From Tretioscincus oriximinensis (Eukaryota > Chordata > Lepidosauria > Squamata > Gymnophthalmidae): a stretch of 64,000 bases of DNA. The position numbers and the translations under genes are program-made. The notes under the pieces were generated by a model. It ran no database searches. It worked only from the letters and a program-made list of their open reading frames with translations, and was not told the origin of the DNA. The first letter of the stretch is position 1. Every line of letters begins with the position of its first letter. The DNA lies in the NCBI GenBank assembly GCA_022410635.1, contig JAJVDF010000490.1, positions 463,813 through 527,812 of the forward strand. The letters run 5' to 3'. Of the stretch, positions 45,566 to 57,221 are shown piece by piece.

Positions 45566-45779
45566 TAGGCTGACTAGATAACCCGTTTTGGTTTTTTTTT
45601 TTTTAAAAAAAAACCTTGTTTTTGGGGTTTCTCCCAGTATTTTCTGAGGAATTATTTTTTCAAAAAATGATATTTTAATTTTTTTTNTTTCTTTTTTTTT
45701 TTCCTCAGAAAAAAACGGGAGGTACCCTAAAAACGGGTTTTCAACACACACACCCAAAAGGGGTCAGCTGGTCAGCCTA
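45566..45779. mobile_element. TAGGCTGACC family, copy 2 (short fold-back form)
   Basis: 214 bp with ends TAGGCTGACTAGATAACCCG and CAGCTGGTCAGCCTA, and again an inverted-duplicate interior (AAAACCTTGTTTTTGGGG on one side, CTAAAAACGGGTTTT on the other). Confidence 0.75.
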
Positions 45780-46534
45780 AGTGCAGAGGCCCCACATGTC
45801 CACAGGTTCAGGCTCCCAGGGTGTAATTTCCAGGCAGGATAACTCCCAGCACTGCTCTCTATGTGATCCTAGCCCCTGCTTCTCTACAGGGGAGGGACTA
45901 TCAAAAGGCTATCTCCTTGGGATCTTGGTGCACAGGCTGGTCTAGGAGAGAAGGCATTCGTTCAGATAGCCCGATTACCCTTTTAGGGTTGCTATAGGGT
46001 CAACTGAACGGCAGTTCCAGTTTCAATTTCCTTCTTTCCATCCCCCCTCCTTCTTTCTGTCTAAATCAATGCAGCTACCTAATAACTGAAGATCTTATGG
46101 GACTTACCAAGCAAACACTGAAAACATAGATTATTTTTTGACAAAATACACAAAATACAAAAAAAAGCCAGTATAACTAAACAAATTAAAAACATACCAC
46201 GCAGCTATTATAAAAGATGCCAGGGTGGCGAAAAGCATTTTCTTTTGGCATAAGGCAGATATTTTATTCTTCTGGATTCCCTTTTTCTGGCTACGATCAG
46301 ATACTCACAGATGGTCTGTGGTGTAGGGAAATGTGACAGCAGCAGTCACATTATAGTTTCAGTCACATTGAGTTTCACACAATAAGTGAAACTCACAATC
46401 TAAAAATGATTGTGGATTTCATGGAGCCATATCTACCTTCAGAATCTGTGTGGCGTCGGTGTGAAGTTGTCAAGAGGAAAGCAAAGGAAAGCAGGAAGGA
46501 AAAAGGAGAAGAAAATACTGTATTGTAGTTAATA

Positions 46535-46905
46535 GGCATTTGAGAGGTGATCTGATTGACGTGTATAAAATCATTCATGGGATGGATGGGTCATTGGCCT
46601 GTGGTATTTACTTCCAGAAAAGGGGGTGATAGCTAGCAGCCTGGCTAGCTTTAAGACAAGTTCATGAATACCAAGGGTATAAATAGCTACTAGGTTGGAT
46701 CTCTTGATACTGCCTCTGGGATGGAGCAATAGGCAGGATTCCTGAAGTACCATTTGCAGGGTTTTGAGAACAGGTGATGGTTTTGCCTTCTTCTATTTCA
46801 CACTACCCAGTGCAATTGGTGGGCTACTGTGTCAGACTGAGTACTGTAATGGATNGGCTCTGGCCCAATTCAGCAGGGCTCCTCTTATATTCTAGAGTNC
46901 ATGAA
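46535..46905 (+). mobile_element. CR1 3' end with internal deletion
   Basis: Starts at the GDLIDVYKIIHGMDG coding remnant, jumps to the GGTATTTACTTCCAGAAAAG block and ends in the 3' UTR (CAGCAGGGCTCCTCTTATAT). Confidence 0.8.
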
Positions 46906-47449
46906 ATTCATATTCATTTATTCATTTACTTGTGCCAGAAGCACCATCATCATCAGAAGCTGTTATTAAAAATTTGTGAATTTAAGAATTATTATATAAT
47001 AAAACAGAAATATATGCCCAATACTGTAAAGAATAAAAACANCTATTTTTTTCCAAATATAAATAGCATTTAGAGTCTACTTTTGACTGCCCTCTACTGG
47101 AATTTCTAATATTTACTGATTAAATAATTCCGATAATAATCTGAAATAATAATCTGCTGTTTCAATATTCTGCTGCCTGGTGGGGAATCATCCTTTGGAG
47201 TTGAAGATCCTTTGCCCTGCAGACTTGAAGCTGGTGATGCCAACAGGCATGAATTGTATGGCTGCCTTCCAAAGTCTGATTGACAGATCCTGCCTCAAAG
47301 ATTATTGCTTTCTTGCCTATCAAGATACACCCCTATTAATTTCCTAGTGGAAGTGAGCAAAACTGCAGAGGAAAAATGGCATTAGTACAAATTTCTGGCT
47401 GTTTATTCCTGAAACTGTTTCCTGCTTTGCTCCATAATTGATCCTCTTT

Positions 47450-47630
47450 TATGGTAGGATTCCTGAAATAACCATTTGCAGGGAGTCGAGAACAAGTGAA
47501 GATTTTGCCTTCTTCTGCTTCAGACTGCCCAGTTGCAAATTGGTGGGCCACTGTGTGAGACAGAATGCTGGACTAGATGGGCTCTGACCCCATTCAGCAG
47601 GGCTCCTCTTACGTTCTTATGTTCTCTTGC
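47450..47630 (+). mobile_element. CR1 3' end
   Basis: CATTTGCAGGGAGTCGAGAA, AGAATGCTGGACTAGATGGG and CTCCTCTTACGTTCTTATGT: the terminal about 180 bp of CR1. Confidence 0.85.
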
Positions 47631-49071
47631 TGGGCAAAACCTACATCTATTAAAAACGTATTCTTGTCTTTCTGCTTCCCAAAGCCCAGGAGCTAAAGCT
47701 GACAACTGTTCCCAATTCCCAGTCGAATTCAAAATAGGCCAATTGCAGTTCTTTTGCTTTCCAGTTCTGTTGAGAGAGCTCATATTGCTTTGCTTTTCTC
47801 TACATTGTTGAGGTATTTGCAGCTAATTAAATTGTCACATAGGTTTTGTGTCTTCTCTAGAGACAAAAAGCAGGGCACCGGAAAATGTAATGGCGCTCCT
47901 GTAAGCAATTACATTAAAATGCATCTTTACACTTTAGTCATGTATAAACCGAGTTTCTGAAATGTTGAACTCAAGGGTCTCATTAGTGCTCGTGCTATCA
48001 ACAAGGGCAAGTCTGGAAAATGTTAAAAAGGGAAGACGAGAAAGACAGCAGAAGGCATTGAGGGGCCCTCAACTGTGCTAGAATCAATCCAGTTTATTGA
48101 AGACTGAACTCTTATCACACAACACTAGAATCAAAAGGAGCTCCGTGAAGCAGAAGGGCATAAGAGGCAGCACTGAAAGAGGGAAGTATTTTTTCATGGC
48201 AAAAATGATTGATTTATGGAATTTACTACCAGCAGAGATGGGTACAGTAGCCAGCCTTGTGCGGCTAGTCTGATCAGTGTGTCCTCCTGTGATTAGAGTG
48301 TGGTTAGAAGAGCATCTAGATTTCTAGAATAATTCTACTTACCCTGAATATCTGGTGGAAAAATGACCTGCTTGCTGAAAGCTCTGGTAAATTCCCAGGA
48401 GGCTAATGCCAATTGAGTTTACGATGTAAGCAAAGCCATCCTAAGGGAGTCCTATGTTGCTCTACAAAGCAGTGCAGATTGGCTTTGCAGGCTGCCTTCC
48501 GTCCCACCGGGCAGGCAGTCCGGATCACAAACTGCCCTTTAGCCTGGCACTTGGGATCCATAATCAAGCACAATTTGAAAGCAGATACAAAACAGAAACA
48601 CACCAGAGAAAAACACATTGGCTGAAGCAAAGCGGCCAGCAATGAACACAGAAACAAAGCTCATAAACAAAACTGTTGCATGCAGCCTTCAAGTGTCGTA
48701 CTGAACAAACATCAGTTAAAACGCCAGGCCTTTCTCCTCTCTTGAACTCCCAGAAAGCCAGCAAAATCCGCAAAGGAGAAACTGACTCCATCCGCATGGT
48801 CATTTAGGCCGTCGTAAGGGCAATGAAAGAGTGACTGCAATTCTTCGACTGCCAATCTCCTAGCATTATTTCTCAGTAACACACACTCTAAAGATCTTAC
48901 ACTGTCACTACTGGCTGCCAGCACACACGAAAGCTGCCTCCTCACGAGGTTTTCGTACTACAACGGTATTTACATGATTAAGAATCCACCCCATGTGGTG
49001 ATGGACTTTCAGTAATCCACTCGGAATAAAGCTGCGTTGCCCCGGAATATCCTGCAGCTGATCTTTTCAGG
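47631..49071. other. No gene seen; one CR1 scrap
   Basis: A CR1 scrap at about 48180-48250 (GAAGTATTTTTTCATGGC, TTATGGAATTTACTACC). The remainder includes a somewhat GC-richer stretch (48405-48950) with short frames on both strands, none with recognisable homology or splice signals. Confidence 0.4.
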
Positions 49072-49679
49072 TAGGCTGCCCAGATGACCCCCATTTCCTG
49101 GGGAACCTGGTTTTGAGGTGTCTATCCCGTCCTCTGTGTGGGGTGATTTCCCTGTTTTTTTGCTGTGGAAAAAATAATTTTAAAAAATCATTCTGGTGGA
49201 ATGGGTGAGAAGGCCCTTTGGCTTGGGGGTGAATATTTTTTTCTGCTTCTTATTATTGCTCTGAATTTGGATTGAATTTGGATTATACTCATATAATACT
49301 CTTTATTTTTATTTTTGCCTCATCCCTCATTTGGGAATGGGAGGTCTTCCTTTTTTTTGCTGCCCTAGAGAGGTAGCAATCATTTTCCATAGATTCCCTA
49401 ATGGGAATTTTTATACCTTGCACAGGAAGCCATGCCGCAAAATGATAACACTTCTGCCCCCCAGAACAGAAGTGATGTCGATACTTTCTCTCACGCTTTG
49501 GAAATTCCTTTTACGCTTCGTATAGTTCTCACACATTTTGCGGGATTCACAAGCGGGCGTGCTTTCTTGCGGTGTGTGTGGATATGCAGATTGGTGGATG
49601 ATTTGCATAGTCATGAATATGCAAATTGGCATGAATATTAATTACCCCAGTTTGGGCCTCAGAAAATCTGGTTAGTCTA
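49072..49679 (+). mobile_element. TAGGCTGACC family, copy 3 (long form)
   Basis: 608 bp, ends TAGGCTGCCCAGATGACCCC and GAAAATCTGGTTAGTCTA. The interior has T-rich stretches and diverged GTGAGAATTTT-type subrepeats. An inverted pair of octamers (ATTTGCAT, 10 bp, ATGCAAAT) lies at 49601-49626, 53 bp from the right end. No coding capacity. Confidence 0.72.
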
Positions 49680-52277
49680 TTTCAAGCATCACAGTGCTCT
49701 ATTCAAAAATCTTCCTGTGTACTGTTCCATCATGGGAAGGCAAGATACTGCAAGAAGATGCCAGCTAGGAATAATGCAGAATTGACTGTTTAACATGCAC
49801 TGTATCAACACTCTCAGGTATTGAAATTCATTTTCAAGGCATCATCATGTGGGATTGCAACAGGCACATGGAGATGGGTGAATCCCAGAAGTTATTGCAA
49901 CACCATTCCATAAACAAGCTGACTTATTTATCCATACGAATGAACGGAGGATTAATGGTCATGTATCAGCTGGGTGTTTTTACTCAATTTCTGCACAATT
50001 CTCTTGATGCTTTCTAACTTGTTAGGATAATTTATATTGAGTGAAAAGTTTGCTTTTGAATATCCAGGCACTATTTTCATGCATTGACGCAACTGGTCTA
50101 CTGCAAAATTCCTAGGGCGTTTTTCATTATTTTTTATCTCGACTAGAGAGAGATGTTTTTGCCTTCCTGAAAAAAATTACAAGATAACCCCTATCTATGA
50201 AGGGGATTTCCCTCACGTGGCTACTGTTTCACAACACCATCTTTATCTTGCCTGCTGTCTGTTTAAAAACAAGAAGAATTGTTGGTGTCTCAGCTCTGGG
50301 GTAGATGGCAAAGATGGGTGGGAGGGGAAGGACGAGTTGCTTTGCCCCCTCGTGTTTGTGCTCCCCCTAATTCTGTGACACCCTCCGTTCCTGGACTCTC
50401 TCACCCCTGAGTCCACCCCTTCTTGGCACCTACCACCAACAATGAGTTTAGTCATGTTACTTTCCAATGGATACCAGTTTTAGCCGGTATCTTTCTAACA
50501 GTGGAATCATGAACTCAGGCCATATCAAAGATGAATAAAACCTGCAATTTCTTAGATAACCATCTGAGTTCTTTTATGATTTCTGGGTGAGTTTTTTATG
50601 TTCTTTTGGATAAATTTTGGAAGGACAGTCTTTTCTTGAGATGGTCACCGGTGTTCCAAGTGGATCCCATTTAGAGATAATGCAATTCACTGGAATCCTT
50701 TCCGAGAGTCCTAGAAAGACTTGTATAACTTTTTGCAACTTACAGTATTACATTGAAATAATTTTGTTATCTCTTTTGGGAGTTTTTTTGATGGTGGCAT
50801 AGTGTTTTGTTTGTTAAGATCTTTTAGCCTTCTTCACACTGTTGCAAATATCCTATTTAAGTGATTATTGGACTCAATAGGGTTGGCAGTAATCAAGCCT
50901 GGACCTAACCATCAATTAAATTTAGTACATTGGTAGAATAGTTAAAGAGCACTATTTTTTCCACATGGATGATCTAGGTGTAGGGCTTTTTCCCTGTCAA
51001 TAAAGGAAAACTTTATTTGAAAGCTATTTACTGTTTACTTAAGCTGTATTTATCTCATGATAGATTTTCGTTTTGCAATCTAAAACAATTTCACATGATA
51101 AATATGCAAAAATAGAAAAAATAGGAAGGAAGAAATATGTTTTCATGGCACTTTGTGTGCAGAGAGAAAAAGAAGAGAAAAAGGGAGGATTCTATATTGT
51201 CCAATCTGTAACTTATAGTTTAAAATGTTAACAACCTGATATCTATGGAGTATCTGCAGTTATGATTTTGTATTCTTTCAAAATTGTCTAAATTTAATCA
51301 TAATACACAAGGACTAGGGGTAGCATCTGCTTTCTATACATTTTTTAAATATTTGTAAATTGCTTTAGCTATGTTAAAGAGAAGAGGAAAATTACCACAT
51401 AAAAATCAGAATAGAAGTTTGTATCTTTAATGGGTGTGAAAAAGTACCACATCCCAGGTACTGCAGACATTATAAAAAAATCTCCTTTCCATATTCATTA
51501 AAGCTGCAAACATCTATATTAGGCTGTGTGCACACTGCAAGGGAAACTGATGGAAATCTGCAATCTAAAAGTGATTGCAAATTTTGCTGGAATTTTCTGG
51601 GGACATATCTTTCTTTGAATCCATGTGGAGCTGGCACGAGGCTGACAAGAAGCAGGGAGATGTAACTGCGTATGTCCATCCAGCTGCCACCCTGCAGTTC
51701 TATTGGCTGGTGATTTCTCACACTAATGTCTCCCTGCAACTGGCTACATAGAGCAGGGTTGAAGAGATCTTTGCAACGGGGCGGAGCATTTCACCATGCT
51801 ACTGGGAAAGATGCGCAATAGGAGATTCCTCTTCTATTGCAACATTTTTTCAGGTGCATGGTGAAGCCTAGTGGAAGCTCTATTGGCTTGTGGGTGGGAC
51901 AAAGAGGATTTTGGAACATCCCAGCAAGAACCAGGTAAGAAAACATCTCGTGCATGCAGCTCATTTTTTTTTTACAGTAACCTTACTCCAACAATTAATT
52001 ATGTTATCCTCAAACCAGTTGTTTTTCCAGAAGATGAAGGAGAACATTAGGAATTTGCTTGATAAATAGGGAGGAAAACTAAACCACAAAATGCAAATGT
52101 TCTGTTTTCTGCCACTCATAACATTCTACCAGTTTCTACAGAAAGGGATTTCCCATGAAGCTTAGAAAACAATCATCTCCATTTTCTGTTTTGCTTCCAT
52201 CATTATTAGAAAAGTCCATACATTTCCTAGAAGATCATAGTATTCTATGTTGCCTGTCAAATGGTCTATAAGATTTA
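49680..52277. other. No gene seen
   Basis: About 2.6 kb, mostly AT-rich and repeat-poor to the eye. A remnant near 51420-51520 recalls one end of the 5896-6068 fold-back family. From 51525 a motif GGCTGTGTGCACACTGCAA resembles the ends of the element at 52278. Confidence 0.4.
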
Positions 52278-53331
52278 AGGCTGTATTCTCACTACACCTT
52301 AAAATAGGCACAACTGCAGCTCCAAAGTCCCCCATCTCCATTATGTTACCATAAAAACCAACTCTGAAGTGGTCCCCACTCACTCTGTTCGCACACCACA
52401 TGGCCTAATTCCGTTGTTGCTGCTCCTTTTTGCCATTTGTGTTATCCGTAGGCGTTCCCATGTGTGCATGTGTTCCTGTGTCAGACTTGAACTGAACCAT
52501 GATGTTATGGGCGCCTCAGCCTATTGGGAAATGGGGCATTCCTGGGCTGGTTGGATGTATAAGATTTTCTGCCAGTTCCTCCTGACACCCGTTCTGCACA
52601 CAGATCCTTTCAAGCAGCACACACTCCCAATCCTGATCTCACTTTTCCCCAGGGAGGGAGGAGGAAGGAGGACAAAGTCTGGGACTGGATTTGAGCTCCC
52701 CCTTCTCTACTGCAGGGCATCATTGCTTTTAATATATCAGTTTCTGTATGTTGCTTTTACTATTAGCCGCCCTGAGACCTTCTGGTAAACAAAGAAGGGC
52801 CTGGCGGAAGGAGGTACAAGGCAGCGGCAGCAGCAGTAGCAGGCAAGGGGTGGGGAGGGGATCAAGGGACACACAACTTGCCTCGACTGCTCAATGCCGC
52901 CGATTTCTTGGCAACACTACCCGCTACTGCTCCTCCTGCTTCCGCTGCTGCTCTTCTGCTGCTTGTCTGGGCTCCCTTTCCCACTGCGGTCCACCCTGTC
53001 GGGAAAAGGAGACCAGGAGGCAGGCAGGCATGAGAGTCAGGAGGACAAAGGGGAGGTGGCAGAGGAACAGAGCAGGCCCAAGTGCAAGCAGAAAGCGCAC
53101 CATTGATCAGCTGCTGCTTATCTCCCCTCCTTTGCCAGAAAAACAGGTTTTCCTACCTTTCGCTCCAGTTAAAATGGGAGGCTTTCTGCTGCCAGCATGT
53201 GTGCTGTGTGGGCTCTTAACCTGGAGTAGATATTGATGGGGAATTAGGCATCCACTTCTGGTTGAATTTGGAAATTTTCAAATCGCATTCCACTGCATTT
53301 TTAGGTGCAGTGCGAATACAGCCTAAGTGTA
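52278..53331. repeat. Possible DNA element with GGCTGTATTC ends
   Basis: The left end AAGGCTGTATTCTCACTACA and the inverse of the right end (TAGGCTGTATTCGCACTGCA) pair over about 25 bp, enclosing about 1 kb. The centre is GC-rich (52790-53220, CAG/CTG-rich) with spurious frames. It encloses the first copy of the exact 200-bp repeat. No transposase-like frame. Confidence 0.4.
52436..52635 (+). repeat. Exact 200-bp direct repeat, copy A
   Basis: Identical base for base to 53796-53995 (starts TTTGTGTTATCCGTAGGCG, ends CACACTCCCAATCCTG). The flanks differ on both sides. No LTR-like TG...CA ends or polyadenylation signal. Confidence 0.95.
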
Positions 53332-53795
53332 TCAAACTTACATTTGGTGAGTTCAGACATCTGTTCATTTTCAGTAACTCATACTCTTCTATAGCTGCAT
53401 AAGGCTTAAGAGAGACAGCATCTGGGAGCAAAAACCCTCTTTCCCTAGGGAAAAGTCCAAGCCAGCCTCTGTCAAGAAACAGAACAACAATTTAGACCAG
53501 ACACTCACAGGAAGATTGGAAGATGTTTGTTGCACTGCATCACCCTAAGCCAAAGAACATTTAAACAGGAAAGGCCTCCCACTGGGCTGTGACTTTGTTA
53601 CGTGGGGCAAATGGGTTTCCCCTACCAATTATCAGCTTAGCAGACGAGTCTCTTCCCAAAGAGCATAATTCAGGGTCTGCTGAAGACAGAAAGATATCTA
53701 GTATTCAGTCATTTTTGCACTAGATCTTATTCCTGATTATATCCCTAGTTCAGACTAATTTTTGGTTTGTGTTTTATCCCACCTGTACCCAAAGG

Positions 53796-53995
53796 TTTGT
53801 GTTATCCGTAGGCGTTCCCATGTGTGCATGTGTTCCTGTGTCAGACTTGAACTGAACCATGATGTTATGGGCGCCTCAGCCTATTGGGAAATGGGGCATT
53901 CCTGGGCTGGTTGGATGTATAAGATTTTCTGCCAGTTCCTCCTGACACCCGTTCTGCACACAGATCCTTTCAAGCAGCACACACTCCCAATCCTG
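53796..53995 (+). repeat. Exact 200-bp direct repeat, copy B
   Basis: Second copy, 1,360 bp downstream of copy A in the same orientation, with no difference over 200 bp. Confidence 0.95.
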
Positions 53996-54539
53996 TTCAC
54001 TGTGTACGAGACTCCTTGGATGGGGTAAATGTCAGTCCGGGTCCAAAAAAATCAAAGTAGATGCTACTGGGATTCTGATGGTAATACGATATCCTTACCT
54101 GCTCCCTTCCTTACTGCAATTGGATAAAAGTGGGCCATGTGCATTTCCCAGCAAACTTACCTTAAACTTAGCTTTTTGTGGTCAGATTTTAGGTTTAAAG
54201 TAATTTTAAGCATCTTTTTTTGGAATGATTGGGGAGTCATCAAACAACTAGCAATGTGAATGCTCCGTTCCAGCTCTTTGCTTGGTCTGGTCCTCATTCT
54301 AAAAGTGTAAAAACAAACGTAAGTTTAAGACAAGTTTGAAAATACTTTTAATTGGGTGAGGCAAATGCATCATTCAAATTGCTTTCCTTTAGTGTTCTAT
54401 AATCAAAGTGTGAATCCACTCTTGGTTAAATTAAATGCAATGCTTAGTTATTAAGGAAAAAATACATAGAAACCCTGAATGCTTTGCTGACTGGGGACCA
54501 TAAGGAGACAAGGAGAAAGATTCTGCACAAATAGTACAG

Positions 54540-54890
54540 AACACCTAGTCAGCTTTCCCACATGTTCAGAAATCTTTGGGGGATGAGTTGACATGGATGC
54601 CAAAATCCAGGGATTTTTATACATCAATTTTTTGGGAGTGTGTCCAGGCACAGATATTTTGGAACATGGCTGAAAGGGAAATAAATTCAATGCTGCGAAC
54701 AAATTTAAATCTATCCAAAGAACTATGTAAATTAAACTGTGACAATACTTTAAGACTGACAAGCCAACAAAAAGATAATTTGGAGACCTTGACTACTGGG
54801 TATTGGACTGGAAAGATAACTTTTTTAGCATTGGTTAGAGACAATGGTTTCATGGCATGCTATAAATATTATAACATCAGTTAATTGCTC
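54540..54890 (+). mobile_element. L1-type LINE ORF2 C-terminal fragment
   Basis: The 102-codon frame has the pattern of an L1 ORF2 C-terminus: FWECVQAQIFWNMAEREINS, then a LCKLN region, TSQQKDNLETLTTG, and a TFLALVRDNG end. It is not a host gene. Confidence 0.65.
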
Positions 54891-55114
54891 AGTCTCCTGA
54901 GGGCATTCTTGGACTGATTCACTCACCACTTATCTGCATATTTGCTCGACACATATTTACCCAGCTGCATCTCTTTCCTCCAGTTATTTCCCCCTACTTA
55001 CAAGGATTAACTTCTGCACTTTAGCTATTGTTCTCACCTAGTTAATTCCCATACCCCGTTTGCATGTACTTTGAGATCTCCTACACTCAGTTTCCTATAA
55101 AGCCTGTTCCTGAC

Positions 55115-55205
55115 CTTGGTCCCCTAGCATCTGAAGAAGTAGATTTGTTTACAAAAGCTCATGACACCTATCTTTCTCCTGTTAGTTTGCAAGTGCTACT
55201 AGCCC
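55115..55205 (+). repeat. Interspersed repeat, TCTGAAGAAGTAGA motif
   Basis: AGCATCTGAAGAAGTAGATT, AAAGCTCATGACACC and GTTAGTTTGCAAGTGCTACT. An inverted copy lies at 61775-61890. It separates the two L1-like pieces. Confidence 0.6.
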
Positions 55206-55510
55206 TTTTGCTAGGGAAAAAATGTTTCATATATTGGAGAACAAATATAATTCGACATATTAAACAGCATAACTAAGGACATCGAAAACGGAGGAAATAA
55301 AAAAACTATTAAAACAAAATGGGATGGAGTTAAGCATTATATAATGAGAAATACAGGGAGCGAAATAATCAAAGGCAAATTGGCAAATGTCTTTCTACAA
55401 TGAATCAAAGAGATATGGATGATGAAATATAGCATGTGGGAGAGGGGGAGGGAGCATGTATATGTTATTTATGTTTACTTTTTAACAGTATTTGTTTATG
55501 TATTTAAAAA
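55206..55510 (+). mobile_element. L1-type LINE 3' fragment
   Basis: A-rich sense strand with an L1-like end (KKLLKQNGMELS region, TGGGAGAGGGGGAGGGAGCA) followed by a T-rich stretch. Several stops. Probably the continuation of the L1 piece at 54540. Confidence 0.45.
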
Positions 55511-55977
55511 CAAAAATTGGGGACCCTGATGCTCGAGGCAAGGAAACTCCTGTGTCAAAATGCAGGGCATTTCTGGATAGCCCAAACCGAGGTCTGAAAT
55601 GACGGATTCTAAGGTCTCCTTTTATACACAGCCAAGGTAATCAATTACACGTGCTTATTCGTACACAGGCATGTTCTCTAAGGCTTCACTAGTGTCTATG
55701 TTGGTGTTCCTTCTTCCTTATCTCTGTTCATTTTTTCTTGCCAAGAATGTGAGATGCCAAGGATGTACTTTATTTGGGGTTGAAGGATAGGTTATATTGA
55801 TTATGACTCTCCAGGTGCTGAGCTATAAACATAAAAGTAGCACTAAGCAAGGTTATGCTACGCGAAGTATGTTCTGACTTTCTACTGTTTCCGAGGTTAT
55901 ACTGCCTTAACCTCTTAAATGCTGAAATTGCTAATACAGTTGAAAGAAATATATTACTAAATTGACCCTTCTCGGTC

Positions 55978-56583
55978 CTGTCCTCACTGGACCTTATTCT
56001 GGCCTATATCTTGGTACAGAGCTTGGTCATCCACAAGGCAGTGTAGGCTATGGCAGGCACCATTTGGGGCTTGTCATAGCCTACACTAGGCTGACAAAAT
56101 GACTACTTTTTTGGGGGGGGAACCCAGTTTTGTGATGTCTACCCCACCCTTCGGGGGGAATTTCCTCATTTTTTGCTGAGGAAAAAAAAACACATTTTTT
56201 TTTAAAAAATGATTTTTTAAAAAAAATTCACTGCACCACCATTAGGAGGATCTGGCAACTGGGGCCAGCTCCTGAAGGCTCCCTCCCCATTAAATAAAAA
56301 AAATGTAAATTTCTCATGCACTTTGAAAACTTCTCATGTACTTTGAAAATTTCTCACGCAACTCAAAAAATTCTCACATGCTTCGTGATTTCTTGGGTGG
56401 GGATTTTGAAGGGGTATGCATGTTAGTGGGTGATTTGCATATTCATGAATATGCAAATTAGCATGAAAATTAACAGCCCCAGTTTGAGTCTCAGAAAATC
56501 TGGTCAGTCTACCTACACTAGCATGTATATGGCAAGCTCCTATTCCGAGATATATCCCAGAATAAGGATCAATGGGGACAGAG
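55978..56583. repeat. Fold-back element, copy 2, with nested insertion
   Basis: The ends (GGTCCTGTCCTCACTGGACC at left, GATCAATGGGGACAGA at right) match the family of 34194-34325. The interior is split by the TAGGCTGACC element at 56087-56511, and CCTACAC stands on both sides of that insertion. Confidence 0.7.
56087..56511 (+). mobile_element. TAGGCTGACC family, copy 4 (nested)
   Basis: 425 bp, ends TAGGCTGACAAAATGACTAC and AATCTGGTCAGTCTA. Contains tandem-like CTTTGAAAATTTCTCA units and the inverted octamer pair at 56433-56458 (a perfect 26-bp palindrome), again 53 bp from the right end. Flanked by CCTACAC on both sides; the exact duplication length is ambiguous (7-9 bp) because TAG is shared with the element. 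Confidence 0.8.
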
Positions 56584-57221
56584 CCACAATGGGACCAAGC
56601 TATTTATTATTATGTACCGATTGCACTATTAACTGTGCTTCTTGAGGGCGGATTCTCTATTCAGTTTGCTTTTAAAAGCTTCCAGTCAGACACAAGCTGA
56701 AGAGGTTTTACCCTTCTGGCCAGACTTATCAGGACGGAGATTAAGAGGCTTTTTAAGCTACTGGGCTTTCTTTTGTATTCTTTGACAACTTACTTGTATT
56801 GATTTTGGAAATATCTACAGATGTTCTCTGGAGCAAAGTTGCAAAGAGTATTTACTGAATGTGATGCTGATCCAGTGGATTATTTCATAGGTTTGCCTCT
56901 TGGCTCTCAAAATGGCTTCATTATAAGTACCATTCACCTCAGATAAACCGTCTGGAGTGATGAGATGTTGACTATGATAAAAGCAAACCTTTCCTTCTGC
57001 CCTTGCTGCTTAAAATTATGGGACAAGAATAGCCTCTTAGCAAGTTTGTTTCCTTCATAGATGCTGAAGAATTGCCTTTTGTGAATGTTTTTAATGCAAA
57101 ACAGAAAGAAGGAAAGAGCAATATTTAAATCAAGGCAGCTGCGCTATTAATTTACAAATACAAATACACTGAAGAATAAATGTGGTGATGGTTTGGGAAA
57201 TCGATTCCAAGTTTAAATGCC
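56584..57221. other. No gene seen; repeat-poor stretch
   Basis: High-complexity AT-rich sequence without a supportable exon. The part 57100-57190 looks non-repetitive and could be conserved non-coding sequence, which only a comparison can show. Confidence 0.35.

Noticed and set aside
52748..53236. 162-codon GC-rich frame
   Set aside because: CAG/CTG-rich composition, overlapping frames on both strands, no domain, and it lies within a possible DNA element.
54576..54884. 102-codon frame as a host gene
   Set aside because: The residue pattern is that of an L1 ORF2 C-terminus, with the rest of the element broken around it.
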